Part shown: in pieces, positions 11,152 to 22,663 of the stretch
Numbering within the stretch: position 1 is the stretch's first letter
How the letters are laid out: the number at the start of each line of letters is the position of its first letter
Assembly (NCBI GenBank): GCA_002733605.1
Contig: NVWK01000003.1
Span: 245,433-309,432 of the forward strand
Direction: 5' to 3'
DNA length: 64,000 nt
Source: Robiginitomaculum sp.
GTDB lineage: Bacteria > Pseudomonadota > Alphaproteobacteria > Caulobacterales > Maricaulaceae
Program-made: the position numbers and the translations under genes
Notes under the pieces: model-generated
Database searches by the model: none
What the model was told of the DNA's origin: nothing
The model's input: the letters and a program-made list of their open reading frames with translations, nothing else

Positions 11152-11583
11152 TTAGTCATCCGTATTCTTCACCCGCTTACGTGACGATTTTACAACGCTC
11201 CGGCGCGCCTTATGTTCGCGCACCCGCCGCACACTTCCCCAGCTAGGCTTGGTCGCACGGCGTACTTTTTGAACTTTCAGAGCTTCGCTTAGAATTTGCA
11301 CCAACCGCGCCAGTGCATCGCTCTTGTTTTGCGCCTGCGTACGGGCGGCCTGCGCTTTAATCACAATCACGCCGCTATCGGTAATCCGCCGGTCACGTAA
11401 GGCCAGCACCCGCCCCTTTTGTGATTCGCTTAAATTCGAGGCATGCACATCAAAACGCAAATGTATTGCGCTCGAGACCTTGTTGACGTTTTGACCACCC
11501 GGGCCTTGCGCCCGGATGGCCTGCAATTCTATATCGCGAAGCGGAATACGCACACGCGCATTTATGACCAAATCTTCTGCCAC
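11152..11583 (-). CDS. arfB: Alternative ribosome-rescue factor / peptidyl-tRNA hydrolase ArfB
   Basis: Releases stalled peptides from ribosomes lacking a stop codon. Of 143 residues, the RF1/RF2-like catalytic loop GPGGQNVNK (GGQ) lies near residue 29, and the C-terminal tail is very rich in Lys/Arg ([21 protein letters not shown]), the part that in ArfB enters the empty mRNA channel. It follows the M16 peptidase gene by 19 bases and may be co-transcribed with it. Confidence 0.93.
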   Translation of the reverse strand: MAEDLVINARVRIPLRDIELQAIRAQGPGGQNVNKVSSAIHLRFDVHASNLSESQKGRVLALRDRRITDSGVIVIKAQAARTQAQNKSDALARLVQILSEALKVQKVRRATKPSWGSVRRVREHKARRSVVKSSRKRVKNTDD

Positions 11584-11602
11584 AACGCGCGCCTCACAAA
11601 CC

Positions 11603-14452
11603 CTAAGGATTAATCACGACAGGATCACCAAATCCGAGCGCCTTCAAACGCTCTTTTTGGGTCTTCCCGTCACCAACAACAAGATAATGCATAGCGTTCG
11701 GACGCAGATATTGTTCCGTCAAACGTGTGATGTCTTCCAGTGTCATGGCTTCGATCATTTTTGCATTTTGAGAGCGGTAATCATGGGCATATCCATAGGA
11801 CGCAATATCGTCCAACATGCCAAGCTTGGCCCGCAATGTTTCCGAGGTTAGAGCCTGCCCTTTAATCAGAGCACTTTTCATCACGCCCAAATCTTCGGTG
11901 CTGAACTCTGTACCGTAATTTTCGAGAATATCATGGATCAACTGGGTCGCCTCCAAAGTCACATTGGCCCGCACGCTTGAACGCACAGTAAATGTACCTC
12001 TGTCCTTAATCCCGGCAAATCCCGAACCAATACCGTAGGTATAGCCCTTATTGACCCGCAATTCCGTCATCAATTTCGATGTATAGATATTGCCGAGCAA
12101 ATAATTCATCGCGTCTGCCGCAACATAATCAGCATCAAGCGCAGAAAGAGACGGATACCCGAACCGCAATACCGATTGCTTGGCCCCTGGCACGTCATAG
12201 AAATAGATTTTGGACTCTGTTGGTGCTATTGATTGCGGCCACGAGATTTCCGGCCTGTCTGCCGCAACAAGCGCAGATCCAGACCACTGGGCTTCCAATG
12301 CCTGCACACTGGCTTTCACCCGCTTCGCAGATACATCCCCCACAACCCTGAATGACGCGCCGACCGGTATATAATTGTCCGCATAAAAAGCCTTCAAATC
12401 ATCCAGCGTCACAGTTTTCAACTTATCTTTCGGCCCACTGGCTGTGTAGCTATAAATATGATCCTCTGGGTAGAGCACTTTCGTCCACTCGCGCCTTGAT
12501 ATGGCGCCGGGATTACCCTCGGCAACTTCAATGGCGTCAACCGTACTACTGATGAGAAGATCAAACTCCGCCTCGTCCCAGCGTGGTTCCAGTAAAATTT
12601 CCTGTGCCAGTGCAATGGTTTTCTCGAAATTGCGGGCCAAAGTCGTACCTGTAATTTGCGTTTGCGTCCGCCCACTATTGACGGAGATTGCCGAACCAAG
12701 CGCCTTAATCGCGTCTTCCAGCTCGGCCGTTGCTTTATTGACTGTGCCTTTTTCCAGCATGCTCGCTGTCAAGCTTGCAATCGCCGGTTTGTCAACGCTG
12801 CCATTCTTACGACCAACATCAAGTGTCAAAGTGAAATACACCAAAGGTGTCTCGTCGCTTTCAATCCCGTAAATCTGGATGCCATCCGCAGTTTTGTCTT
12901 CCCAGATCGCAGGCGTCGGCAATGTAAATGCCGCGCCGAAAGCAGGTTCAATTGTCCGGTCAAAGCTTGAGGCTGTACGCTCGAAATCGCGTTTATCCTC
13001 TTCTTCAACAACAACTTCCTCGGCACCCTGCACGATTTGTTCTTCAACAATATTGGCCTTAACGGCCCCTTCCAGACCCAAGTCCAGCTGTCCTTGCGGC
13101 ACCATGCTGACCGCCACATACGCTTTATCCTTGATATAGGTATTATAGACCCGCATCACATCTTCACGTGTCACGGACTGGATATTTTTAATGTCTTCAT
13201 TGATAAAGCCGGGATTGCCCGTATAGGCATTATATTGGCCAAGCTGTATGGCTTTATTCAACACACTTTGCATTTGCTGATAAAACGCCACTTCCTGACC
13301 CGCGATAATTTTATCCAGATCAGCCTGAGAGATACCATTGGCTTCAAACCGGGCAAACGCTTTGTCCAGAGCCGGCATGAGCGCGTCTAAATCGCCGCCG
13401 TCTTTGGCCGTGATGATGACATATGTCTCTCCGGCAATTTCCGCACTGTTTTGAAACACGCCGATTTGAGAGGTCAGTTTTTCTTCTTCGATTAAAACCT
13501 CGTTCAACGGTGCGCGTTTCCCGTCTGCCAGATAACTGGTCAGAATATCCAGCGCATAGCTGTCCTTATGAAACTGTGGTGCAGACGGCCAGGCAAGGGT
13601 CAGTTGCGGCACAGTCGCAAAATTATCCTCATGATAAAAAGACTTGATAGCCTCAAGCGTACCGGCCCGTGGCGTAACGGCCTCCACATCCGCACCGCGA
13701 GGGATTTCGGAGAAATATTTGTCTACCCAGATTTTCGCCTGCGCCACGTCGAAATCACCGGCAATTGTCACAGTGACATTATTGGGCACATACCAACGCT
13801 TATAAAACGCCCGAACATCTTCCAAGGTCGTGGCTTGTAAATCTGCAAGCGAACCAATCACTTGCCAGTTATAGGGGTGATCCTCTGGGTAAATAGCTTT
13901 CCCAACAATATTCCAACGGTGACCATAGGGTACATTATCGACACGCTGGCGTTTTTCGTTTTTGACGACCTGTTTTTCTTTATCCAAAACCGGTGTTGTC
14001 ACCGTATTGATGAAATAGCCGATCTTGTCAGCCTCGGCCCAAATAATCTTCTCAAGCCCGTCCTTTGGAACCGCCTGAAAATATTTAGTAACATCATTGG
14101 TCGTATACCCGTTCGTGCCTTCGCCGCCAATGCGGGTATTCATTTCATCCAGACCGCCAAAGCCAAGGTTTTCCGAATCAAGAAACAGCAAATGTTCAAA
14201 CAAATGCGCAAATCCGGTACGCCCGGTAACCTCGCGCGCCGAACCCACATGGGCCGTCAAATCAATCGCGACAATCGGATCAGACCGGTCCACGTGCAAG
14301 ATAACATCCAACCCATTGGCAAGTGTGTATTTTTCGTACTCGACGCTGGTGACAGCGCCTGCCTGCTCGACATCGCTTTGCGTCTTGTCTGCACACGAGG
14401 CAAGTGTGATTGCCATAACCCCAAGCGCCACGCCTAAAAACAAATTTTTCAT
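11603..14452 (-). CDS. M16-family zinc peptidase, exported lipoprotein, two-domain
   Basis: A 949-residue pitrilysin/insulinase-family protease. The N-terminus is a lipoprotein signal with lipobox LASC (C20). The first M16 half holds the zinc motif HLFEH (H83, E86, H87) and the distal glutamate segment near EKQVVKNEKRQR; the second half (from about residue 510) has the same fold (LVYFTLTLDVGRKNG) without a zinc motif, the usual arrangement in single-chain M16 peptidases. It probably degrades small peptides in the periplasm, tethered to a membrane. Upstream is a 122-base gap to pyrG with no visible terminator. Confidence 0.92.
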   Translation of the reverse strand: MKNLFLGVALGVMAITLASCADKTQSDVEQAGAVTSVEYEKYTLANGLDVILHVDRSDPIVAIDLTAHVGSAREVTGRTGFAHLFEHLLFLDSENLGFGGLDEMNTRIGGEGTNGYTTNDVTKYFQAVPKDGLEKIIWAEADKIGYFINTVTTPVLDKEKQVVKNEKRQRVDNVPYGHRWNIVGKAIYPEDHPYNWQVIGSLADLQATTLEDVRAFYKRWYVPNNVTVTIAGDFDVAQAKIWVDKYFSEIPRGADVEAVTPRAGTLEAIKSFYHEDNFATVPQLTLAWPSAPQFHKDSYALDILTSYLADGKRAPLNEVLIEEEKLTSQIGVFQNSAEIAGETYVIITAKDGGDLDALMPALDKAFARFEANGISQADLDKIIAGQEVAFYQQMQSVLNKAIQLGQYNAYTGNPGFINEDIKNIQSVTREDVMRVYNTYIKDKAYVAVSMVPQGQLDLGLEGAVKANIVEEQIVQGAEEVVVEEEDKRDFERTASSFDRTIEPAFGAAFTLPTPAIWEDKTADGIQIYGIESDETPLVYFTLTLDVGRKNGSVDKPAIASLTASMLEKGTVNKATAELEDAIKALGSAISVNSGRTQTQITGTTLARNFEKTIALAQEILLEPRWDEAEFDLLISSTVDAIEVAEGNPGAISRREWTKVLYPEDHIYSYTASGPKDKLKTVTLDDLKAFYADNYIPVGASFRVVGDVSAKRVKASVQALEAQWSGSALVAADRPEISWPQSIAPTESKIYFYDVPGAKQSVLRFGYPSLSALDADYVAADAMNYLLGNIYTSKLMTELRVNKGYTYGIGSGFAGIKDRGTFTVRSSVRANVTLEATQLIHDILENYGTEFSTEDLGVMKSALIKGQALTSETLRAKLGMLDDIASYGYAHDYRSQNAKMIEAMTLEDITRLTEQYLRPNAMHYLVVGDGKTQKERLKALGFGDPVVINP

Positions 14453-14574
14453 ACCATTTTCCTATGATGACTAGACCCGACTATATGGGCCAGAACACGA
14501 AAAGGAAACTGCTGGCAGAAATTTTACCAAAAATTTCGCCAAGAAATTCAAACTGGAAATTTATACTGAAGAAT

Positions 14575-16278
<1,704 letters not shown>

Positions 16279-16716
16279 CTAGTCGTTTTGCGGGTTTTCC
16301 TGAGTTTCAGCGTCTGATTCTTCGCTTTGAGAATCTTCCGCCAACGGGGTCGTATCATTGCCCGAATTCGCCTCTTCATTCAAGAGGGGATTTTCAGTTT
16401 TTTGCTCTTCAGACTGTTCACCCACCGTATCTGTGACCAATTCCGACTCCGCGCTCTGCGCGTCCAACAAGCCTGTATCAGCCTGCTGTACATTAAAGGC
16501 AATAGAGATCAACAAACACACAAGCAAAAAGGCACCACCAAATACAGCGGTCATACGCGAAACCAGATCAGCCGTACCACGCCCGGACATAAGTCCACCG
16601 CCACCACCGCCACCGCCGCCAATGCCCAAAGCACCGCCTTCAGAGCGCTGGATTAAAATCAGCCCGATTAAAATAATGCTGATAATCAGCAAGATAATAA
16701 GCAATACATTTGCCAT
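16279..16716 (-). CDS. secG: Preprotein translocase subunit SecG
   Basis: Small accessory subunit of the SecYEG channel, 145 residues. Two membrane spans are visible (VLLIILLIISIILIGLILIQ at 4-23 and MTAVFGGAFLLVCLLISIAF near 55-75), joined by the conserved loop RSEGGALGIG and a run of nine glycines before LMSGRGTADLVSRMTA. The C-terminal 65 residues form an acidic, Ser/Glu/Gln-rich disordered tail, longer than in enteric SecG but usual in this class. The 163-base gap upstream shows a GC-rich hairpin at 16747-16759 but no clear promoter. Confidence 0.95.
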   Translation of the reverse strand: MANVLLIILLIISIILIGLILIQRSEGGALGIGGGGGGGGGLMSGRGTADLVSRMTAVFGGAFLLVCLLISIAFNVQQADTGLLDAQSAESELVTDTVGEQSEEQKTENPLLNEEANSGNDTTPLAEDSQSEESDAETQENPQND

Positions 16717-16879
16717 AATACATCTCTTATAGATTAAGTCCCAGTCGGGGCGACGCCCCTCCTCGCTTCTAGGAATAAGTTCCGCGCGGTTTACATCAGC
16801 TACGAGGCAAATACCAGCACAATAATTACGTAGTGTGTATTTAGAGAGTATCTATAAAATTTGCAAGAGTACGCACGCG

Positions 16880-18703
16880 TTATACAGATACCCGTTCTTG
16901 TTGTTCCCACAGTTTTGCATACAGCCCACCCTTGCGAAGCAGGGATTTATGGGTGCCACGCTCTTTAATCTCGCCGTGATCCATAACGATGATTTTATCT
17001 GCGTCGACAATCGTCGATAGCCTGTGAGCAATCACAAGTGTCGTATGACGTTTGGAAATATCGTTAAGGGCCTCCTGAATATTACTCTCGGTGACACTAT
17101 CAAGCGCCGATGTTGCTTCATCCAATATCAAAATCGCAGGGTTTTTAAGCAAAGTCCGCGCAATCGCAACCCGTTGTTTTTCGCCGCCAGACAGCTTCAA
17201 CCCGCGCTCCCCGACCATAGTCTCGTACCCGTTTGGCAAGCTCATGATAAAATCATGAATTTGCGCCGCTTTAGCCGCGTCCTCAACCTCGCCTTGGGTT
17301 GAATTCGCCCGCGCATAGCCAATATTATAGCCAATCGTGTCATTAAACAAAACCGTATCTTGCGGAACAATACCAATGGCACCGCGCAAGCTCTCTTGGG
17401 TTAAATCACGGATATCAATACCGTCAATGCTCACACTGCCGCTTTGTATATCGTAAAACCGGAACAATATACGTGACAGGGTTGATTTCCCCGCTCCCGT
17501 AGGCCCGACGACGGCCACCGTTTCACCCTGTGCGATGGTAAAACTAACGTTTTTCAAAATCGCACGATCCGCGTCATAATGAAAATCTACATCCTTAAAC
17601 ACGACAACACCCTTGGCGTCATGCAGAGAGACCGCATCCTTTTTATCCTGCACCTCCGGCTTAATATCGAGCAACGCGAACAGTTTTTCCATATCGGTAA
17701 GTGCCTGCTTGATCTCCCGATAGGCAAAGCCGAGAATGTTGAGCGGCCGGTAAACCTGCATCATCACCAAAGTAATGGTCAGCATATCGCCCGCACTCAT
17801 CTGCTCACCCAAAATCTGGTAAGCCGCTAGCAACATCATGGCAACAATGCCAACATTCATCAAAAATGATTGCCCGATATTGACGGTCGCAAGGGATGTC
17901 CGCGACTTAATAGCTGCTTTTTGATACCCCCCCATAGCCGTATCGTAACGGGAAATCTCGAAGCCCTCCGCCCCGAAATATTTAACGGTTTCATAGTTCA
18001 AAAGACTATCGATCGCTTTCGCATTGGCCTCCGTATCATGCTTGTTCATTTCGCGGCGAAACGCCAACCGCCACTCGGTCGTCACAATGGTGAACCAGAT
18101 ATAGAGAAGCACAACAGAGACGGCAATCAGGGCAAATTTCCAGTCATAGGCAATCCAGAACGCCACGCCGGCAATCGCCAGCTGTAATAAGGTCGGCCCA
18201 ATATTAAACAAAAGAAATCTGAACAAGAAATCAATAGAGCGAATACCCCGCTCGATAATGCGTGACAATCCGCCCGTACGGCGTTCCAGATGATAGCGCA
18301 GAGAAAGTGCATGCAAATGCCTGAACGTCGCTGTCGCCACCTGCCTTTGGGCATATTGCCCCACTGGCGTAAATAAATATTCCCGCATCTCGCTAATCAG
18401 CACAGAAAACAGCTTCAACCCCCCATAACACAGGATCAATATGCCAATGAAAACCCAGGCCTGGTCCCAGTTTTGCCCCAGCTTGTGTGCATTTTCCACG
18501 GCGTCAACACTACGGCCAAGGAAAAACGGCGCCCCGACCAGAACAAATTGCCCGGTAATCGTAAGCATAAGAGCCGCAAATGTGCGAAGCTTATATCCGG
18601 GCCGATCCTTGGGCCACAAATATGGCCACAGCCTGAAAAAGCTCTTCAGTTGAAACATCAGTGTTTCTTGGGGCTGTGTGTCGTGGGATGTCTGTTTGAC
18701 CAT
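16880..18703 (-). CDS. Atm1/HMT1-type ABC exporter (fused membrane and ATPase domains)
   Basis: A 607-residue half-transporter that would act as a homodimer. Residues about 30-330 carry six membrane spans with the Atm1-type segments RTGGLSRIIERGIRSIDF and NYETVKYFGAEGFE; residues 360-600 are the ATPase with Walker A GPTGAGKST, signature LSGGEKQRVAIART and Walker B ILILDEATSALD. Atm1-like exporters in bacteria move glutathione-linked metals or persulfides; the exact cargo here is not known. The start is either the ATG at 18703 or that at 18658, neither having a good ribosome-binding site. Confidence 0.9.
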   Translation of the reverse strand: MVKQTSHDTQPQETLMFQLKSFFRLWPYLWPKDRPGYKLRTFAALMLTITGQFVLVGAPFFLGRSVDAVENAHKLGQNWDQAWVFIGILILCYGGLKLFSVLISEMREYLFTPVGQYAQRQVATATFRHLHALSLRYHLERRTGGLSRIIERGIRSIDFLFRFLLFNIGPTLLQLAIAGVAFWIAYDWKFALIAVSVVLLYIWFTIVTTEWRLAFRREMNKHDTEANAKAIDSLLNYETVKYFGAEGFEISRYDTAMGGYQKAAIKSRTSLATVNIGQSFLMNVGIVAMMLLAAYQILGEQMSAGDMLTITLVMMQVYRPLNILGFAYREIKQALTDMEKLFALLDIKPEVQDKKDAVSLHDAKGVVVFKDVDFHYDADRAILKNVSFTIAQGETVAVVGPTGAGKSTLSRILFRFYDIQSGSVSIDGIDIRDLTQESLRGAIGIVPQDTVLFNDTIGYNIGYARANSTQGEVEDAAKAAQIHDFIMSLPNGYETMVGERGLKLSGGEKQRVAIARTLLKNPAILILDEATSALDSVTESNIQEALNDISKRHTTLVIAHRLSTIVDADKIIVMDHGEIKERGTHKSLLRKGGLYAKLWEQQERVSV

Positions 18704-18781
18704 CGTTGATATCTAGGGAGCAGGTGATGAAATGTCTAGGCTCCGCCCCCAGATAAAAAAAAGTAAAAACAAAGCAAATCG

Positions 18782-19753
18782 TTATGGTGTCTCGGCTGAT
18801 GGCTCTGCTTCGGGCTTTACCTCAGCTTGGGGCAACAATCCCTTTTCAATAAACTCGGCTCGCAGGAAGTCTTCATTCTCGCGCTCATGGACAAGGTCTT
18901 CTCTTGCCATACCTTTATCATCCGCAATCGCTGAGATACGCCCCTGCCCCAAAAACAGGGTTTTTGGCACATATTTAGCAATATCATCACGGAAAGCTTC
19001 TTCGGGCGAAATGATCTCCCATCCCTTGTCTCGTAAGGCCTGCGCCAGATCACCTATAAACATGGCCGCTAAGTCATTCTCGTGCAATAACAACACGTGT
19101 TTGGGGGATCGCCAGAGCACTTCTTGCGCAATATTATCATAAAATTCAACGGACTGCACCAAACTATTCACATAAGTTTCCCGCAACATATCCATATTCA
19201 CATCATGGCCCGCCTTCAGAGCTTCACCCAGTAAGGCATCCATATGCCAGTCATATGTATCCACAGTGACATAGCCGTTAAACATGCCGCGTTCCGCTAA
19301 CGCAGCCACCATAGCGTCACGTTTTTCGACAGATCGTCCTTCATCCAGATACGGGTAGCGGTAATACGGTCGCGTCTCCCCGTAATTGGCCAGCAAATCT
19401 CTGGCCTTATCCATATCCGCAATATAGGCGTCCGTATCCGTCTTGTTAAACCACATATGAGAGTGGGAATGGTTTGCTAACTGATGTCCGGCTTCCATAT
19501 AGCGCTTCAAACGCGCATCCCCATTATTGTTTTCACGGTCAATATTATTGGTCGTCACAAAAAACCAGACACTTTTTATGTCCGCTTTGTCCAGCGAGCG
19601 AATAAGCGCCTCAGTGCGGTCTTCGCCCTCAAATATCGGCCCGCTCGTTCTCGGTCCATCATCGAATGTAAAGGCAATTTGGCGTTTTGGCTCTTCTATC
19701 TGAGAACACCCTACAAGAATAATTGACCAAATCAGTGTGATTAACATACGCAT
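18782..19753 (-). CDS. NodB-type polysaccharide deacetylase, lipoprotein
   Basis: A 323-residue exported carbohydrate esterase of family CE4. The first 16 residues form a short lipoprotein signal with lipobox LVGC. The NodB motifs follow in order: TFDDGP (catalytic base and metal Asp), HSHSH (metal histidines), RYPYLDEG, and LLHEND toward the C-terminus. It would remove acetyl groups from a cell-envelope glycan, but substrate is unknown. The C-terminal about 70 residues (AEVKPEAEPSAETP at the end) are a charged tail. It follows tpiA by only three bases, so it is likely co-transcribed with it. Confidence 0.9.
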   Translation of the reverse strand: MRMLITLIWSIILVGCSQIEEPKRQIAFTFDDGPRTSGPIFEGEDRTEALIRSLDKADIKSVWFFVTTNNIDRENNNGDARLKRYMEAGHQLANHSHSHMWFNKTDTDAYIADMDKARDLLANYGETRPYYRYPYLDEGRSVEKRDAMVAALAERGMFNGYVTVDTYDWHMDALLGEALKAGHDVNMDMLRETYVNSLVQSVEFYDNIAQEVLWRSPKHVLLLHENDLAAMFIGDLAQALRDKGWEIISPEEAFRDDIAKYVPKTLFLGQGRISAIADDKGMAREDLVHERENEDFLRAEFIEKGLLPQAEVKPEAEPSAETP

Positions 19754-19756
19754 AAA

Positions 19757-20503
19757 TTACAATGCCTCCCTAGCAATAGCACAAAGACTATCCATCTCGA
19801 GACCCGCGCCCCCGATCAAAGCCCCGTTTACATCCTTAAGTGCCAGAATCTCTCTAGCATTCGACGGCTTAACAGAACCGCCATAAAGAATACAAATAGA
19901 TTGCGCAATATTTTCACCAAACCGCGCACTTAAAATACCCCGAATATGGTCATGCATGGACGCAATGTCTTCCAGCGTGGGCACAAGACCCGTGCCAATC
20001 GCCCAGACCGGCTCATAAGCAATCACCAGTTTATGGCCATCCGCGCTTTCAGGAATAGAGTTTTTAAGCTGCGCGCCGACAACTTCGTCCGCGTCACCGG
20101 CCTCGCGTTGCTCACGGCTCTCGCCAACACATATGATCGGCACAAGGCTGGACGCCAGCACGGATTTTGCTTTGGCAGCAACCAGTCCATCGGTTTCACC
20201 AAACAAGGCCCGCCGTTCAGAATGACCAAGGATCACATACCGCCCGCCACAATTAGCCACCATATCTGCGCTCATTTCTCCGGTAAAGGCCCCACCTTGC
20301 TCTTGATGGCAATTCTGGGCCCCGATCAGAATATCTTGTCCCTCACTGCCTTTAACAAGGGCAGGAATCAGATATGCAGGCGGGCAAATCAGGATTTCTA
20401 CATTTGTATTCTGTGGCCCGTGCGCGTCTCGAAACGCCTTCGGCTTGGCCGCCCAGCTCAAATCACCGTGCATTTTCCAATTCGCCGCGATCAATGTTTT
20501 CAT
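19757..20503 (-). CDS. tpiA: Triosephosphate isomerase
   Basis: Interconverts dihydroxyacetone phosphate and glyceraldehyde 3-phosphate. 248 residues from the ATG at 20503, which has TGAGG upstream; the open frame extends to 20656 but that part is not conserved. Active-site residues are K10 in NWKMHG, H94 in LGHSERR and E164 in AYEPVWAIGTG; the phosphate loop GGSVKP is present. Divergent from ppiD across a 186-base region in which I see no clear operator. Confidence 0.97.
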   Translation of the reverse strand: MKTLIAANWKMHGDLSWAAKPKAFRDAHGPQNTNVEILICPPAYLIPALVKGSEGQDILIGAQNCHQEQGGAFTGEMSADMVANCGGRYVILGHSERRALFGETDGLVAAKAKSVLASSLVPIICVGESREQREAGDADEVVGAQLKNSIPESADGHKLVIAYEPVWAIGTGLVPTLEDIASMHDHIRGILSARFGENIAQSICILYGGSVKPSNAREILALKDVNGALIGGAGLEMDSLCAIAREAL

Positions 20504-20689
20504 ATTTGCCTCAATTTCTGTGTATTTGAGCATAAACCTGTCTTGCTTGGCGCAAACTATATAGCTATTGTCCCGCGCTGAACAACACTGAATACAGGCT
20601 CCAAGCGCAAACGTCCAAAACGTAAATGCTCCAAGACTGAAAACTAAAGACCACAAGACTTAGACGCTAAACGCCAAAGGAAAGAATAA

Positions 20690-22663
20690 ATGTCCGAACC
20701 CGAACAGACCGAGACTGCTAAACCGAACTCTTTCATGGATATGATCATGAAAAATCTGAAAACCATTCTGATTGGACTGATCGTGGTTTCGTTTGCAATG
20801 TGGGGCGTAGCCGATGCTTTCACGCCCAAAACCCGTGACGCCGCCGCAATGGTCGGCAAAGAAAAAATCACCCTCAACGAGTTCGACACATTCTTTCGGC
20901 GTCGGTTGAGAGAAGAAAACCGCAAACAACCCGACGCGCGCTTGTCCACCAAAGAAGCTTATGCCCGTGGATTTCACCGGGCTATTACCAGCCAGTTGAT
21001 TACCGAGAAACTGATCCAGATTGACGCCGACGATCTGGGCGTGGATGTAAACCGCCGTGACGCCCTTCAATTTGTTGAAGGTCTCGAGGTGTTCAACAAT
21101 GTGATAACCGGCAAATTGGATGAATCCAGACTGGCAGAACGTCTCGCACAGGCCGATACCCGCCAATCTCGCAAACAGTTTGAGCGCGACGTCTACAAGG
21201 CCCTGCGTCAGGATCAAACCCTCACCAGCATTACAGCCGGCATTGTTGCCCCGCTGAATTATGCAGATCAGCAATATCGGTTTTTAACAGAGAAGCGCAA
21301 AGTCAAGCTCCTGCATTTAACCCCTCAAACCATCACAATGCCCGATGATCCAACAGATGAAGAGTTGAAGAGCTATATTGAAGAGCACCCCAACGCCTAT
21401 ATCGCCCCTGAATATAGACGCTTCACCCTGTTACGGGTTGAAATTTCCGACCTTCTGAGAGATATGGAAGCCAGTGAAGAGGAAATCAAAGACCAGTTCG
21501 ACTATAAAATTGATGTCGGGCGACTTGGAACAGAGGAAACCCGCTCTATCACGCAAATCGTTACAGTAGACCAGCAGGCCGCCGATCTTGTCACGGCCTC
21601 CATAAACGCTGGTAAAACCATTGACGAAGTCGTTGAAGATTTAGGCCTTGAATCCCCTGTAATCTATACAGACATTTTGCAAAGCGCGGTCCTTGATCCA
21701 AAAACCGGTGAGGCAGGCTTCGCGCAAGAACGCGGCATAGCCCAAACGGTCGAAAGTAGCTTTGGCACATGGTATTCTGTCATTGTGACCGGCATAAACC
21801 CCGGCATTGTGCCTGATCTGGACTCACAACGCAGTATAATCTCCCAAGAGATCAAAACCGAGAAAGCCCGGAAATTTGTCTACGATATTCAAGATACCCT
21901 GCAAGATGCGTTAGCCGAGGGCAATACAATAGAAGAGGCGGCAAAAGCAAACGGCATTCCAGCCGCCAGTTTTGACTATGTTTCCCGTGTCGGCAACACA
22001 CAAAACAATGATCCTATGACTGGCATTGGCGATGCGGTCGGTATCAGCACATCAGATGTCATTTTAACGGAACTTTTTACAAGCGATATTGGCTTTGAAG
22101 GTGATGTCTTTGAAACAGAAAACAAAGGCATTGCCGCCCTCAGGGTCGATGCGATCAAGGAAAGCACCCAGCGCCAGTTTGAAGAGATCAAAGAGCAAGC
22201 TTTACAAGCTTGGCGTCTGGATAAAACCAATGAAGCCCTGGGCACACTTATGGACACTCTTGCGGACCGCGCACTTGCGGGCGAAAGCCTCGAAGCCATC
22301 CTCACCAGTCTTGATCCAGAACAGGCCGCCGGTGCCAATATATATGAACGGGAAATCCTTAGGCTAAGTCGTGGTCTGCCGAATTTGTCACCACAAACAA
22401 ACGCCCGTTTGTTTGAAACACGTGTAGGCCCCACCATTCGCGGAACCGGTGCAAATGGACTAGACCGTGTCATCGGGCAAATCGTGGAGATCACCCCAAA
22501 CACTGACGTTTTAACAGGCAGCATTGCCGATACGTTAAAAGAACAGGCGAGCAAAGGCCTCGATAGCGATATCCAGCAAGCCTATCATGAAGCCATGCTG
22601 AAAGCCTATCCGGCACAAACACTGGACGGGAATATCAGTAAAGTTCTCGGCATTGTCCAGTAA
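20690..22663 (+). CDS. ppiD: PpiD/SurA-type peptidyl-prolyl isomerase, membrane anchored
   Basis: A 657-residue periplasmic folding factor. Residues about 14-38 give a cytoplasmic start and one membrane span (KNLKTILIGLIVVSFAMWG), followed by a SurA-like N-terminal chaperone domain (DAAAMVGKEKITLNEFDTFFRR), a degenerate parvulin domain in the middle and a long C-terminal helical region. Like other alphaproteobacterial PpiD proteins it may have lost full isomerase activity. AGGAAAG provides the ribosome-binding site. The stop codon shares its last base with the trpE start (TAATG), so the chaperone and tryptophan genes form one operon, a conserved alphaproteobacterial arrangement. Confidence 0.9.
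   Translation: MSEPEQTETAKPNSFMDMIMKNLKTILIGLIVVSFAMWGVADAFTPKTRDAAAMVGKEKITLNEFDTFFRRRLREENRKQPDARLSTKEAYARGFHRAITSQLITEKLIQIDADDLGVDVNRRDALQFVEGLEVFNNVITGKLDESRLAERLAQADTRQSRKQFERDVYKALRQDQTLTSITAGIVAPLNYADQQYRFLTEKRKVKLLHLTPQTITMPDDPTDEELKSYIEEHPNAYIAPEYRRFTLLRVEISDLLRDMEASEEEIKDQFDYKIDVGRLGTEETRSITQIVTVDQQAADLVTASINAGKTIDEVVEDLGLESPVIYTDILQSAVLDPKTGEAGFAQERGIAQTVESSFGTWYSVIVTGINPGIVPDLDSQRSIISQEIKTEKARKFVYDIQDTLQDALAEGNTIEEAAKANGIPAASFDYVSRVGNTQNNDPMTGIGDAVGISTSDVILTELFTSDIGFEGDVFETENKGIAALRVDAIKESTQRQFEEIKEQALQAWRLDKTNEALGTLMDTLADRALAGESLEAILTSLDPEQAAGANIYEREILRLSRGLPNLSPQTNARLFETRVGPTIRGTGANGLDRVIGQIVEITPNTDVLTGSIADTLKEQASKGLDSDIQQAYHEAMLKAYPAQTLDGNISKVLGIVQ

Noticed and set aside
13862..14437. 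191-codon plus-strand frame opposite the M16 peptidase
   Set aside because: Antisense to the zinc-binding domain, which is clearly coding on the other strand.
16747..16759. GC-rich hairpin GGGGC-GAC-GCCCC upstream of secG as a terminator
   Set aside because: Stem of only five pairs and no T-run on either strand.
16717..16879. Possible tRNA gene in the secG upstream gap
   Set aside because: No T-arm consensus and no acceptor stem can be drawn.
20660..21274. Long open frame on the minus strand opposite ppiD (204 codons)
   Set aside because: Antisense shadow of the well-supported ppiD N-terminal region, no ribosome-binding site and no recognisable domain.
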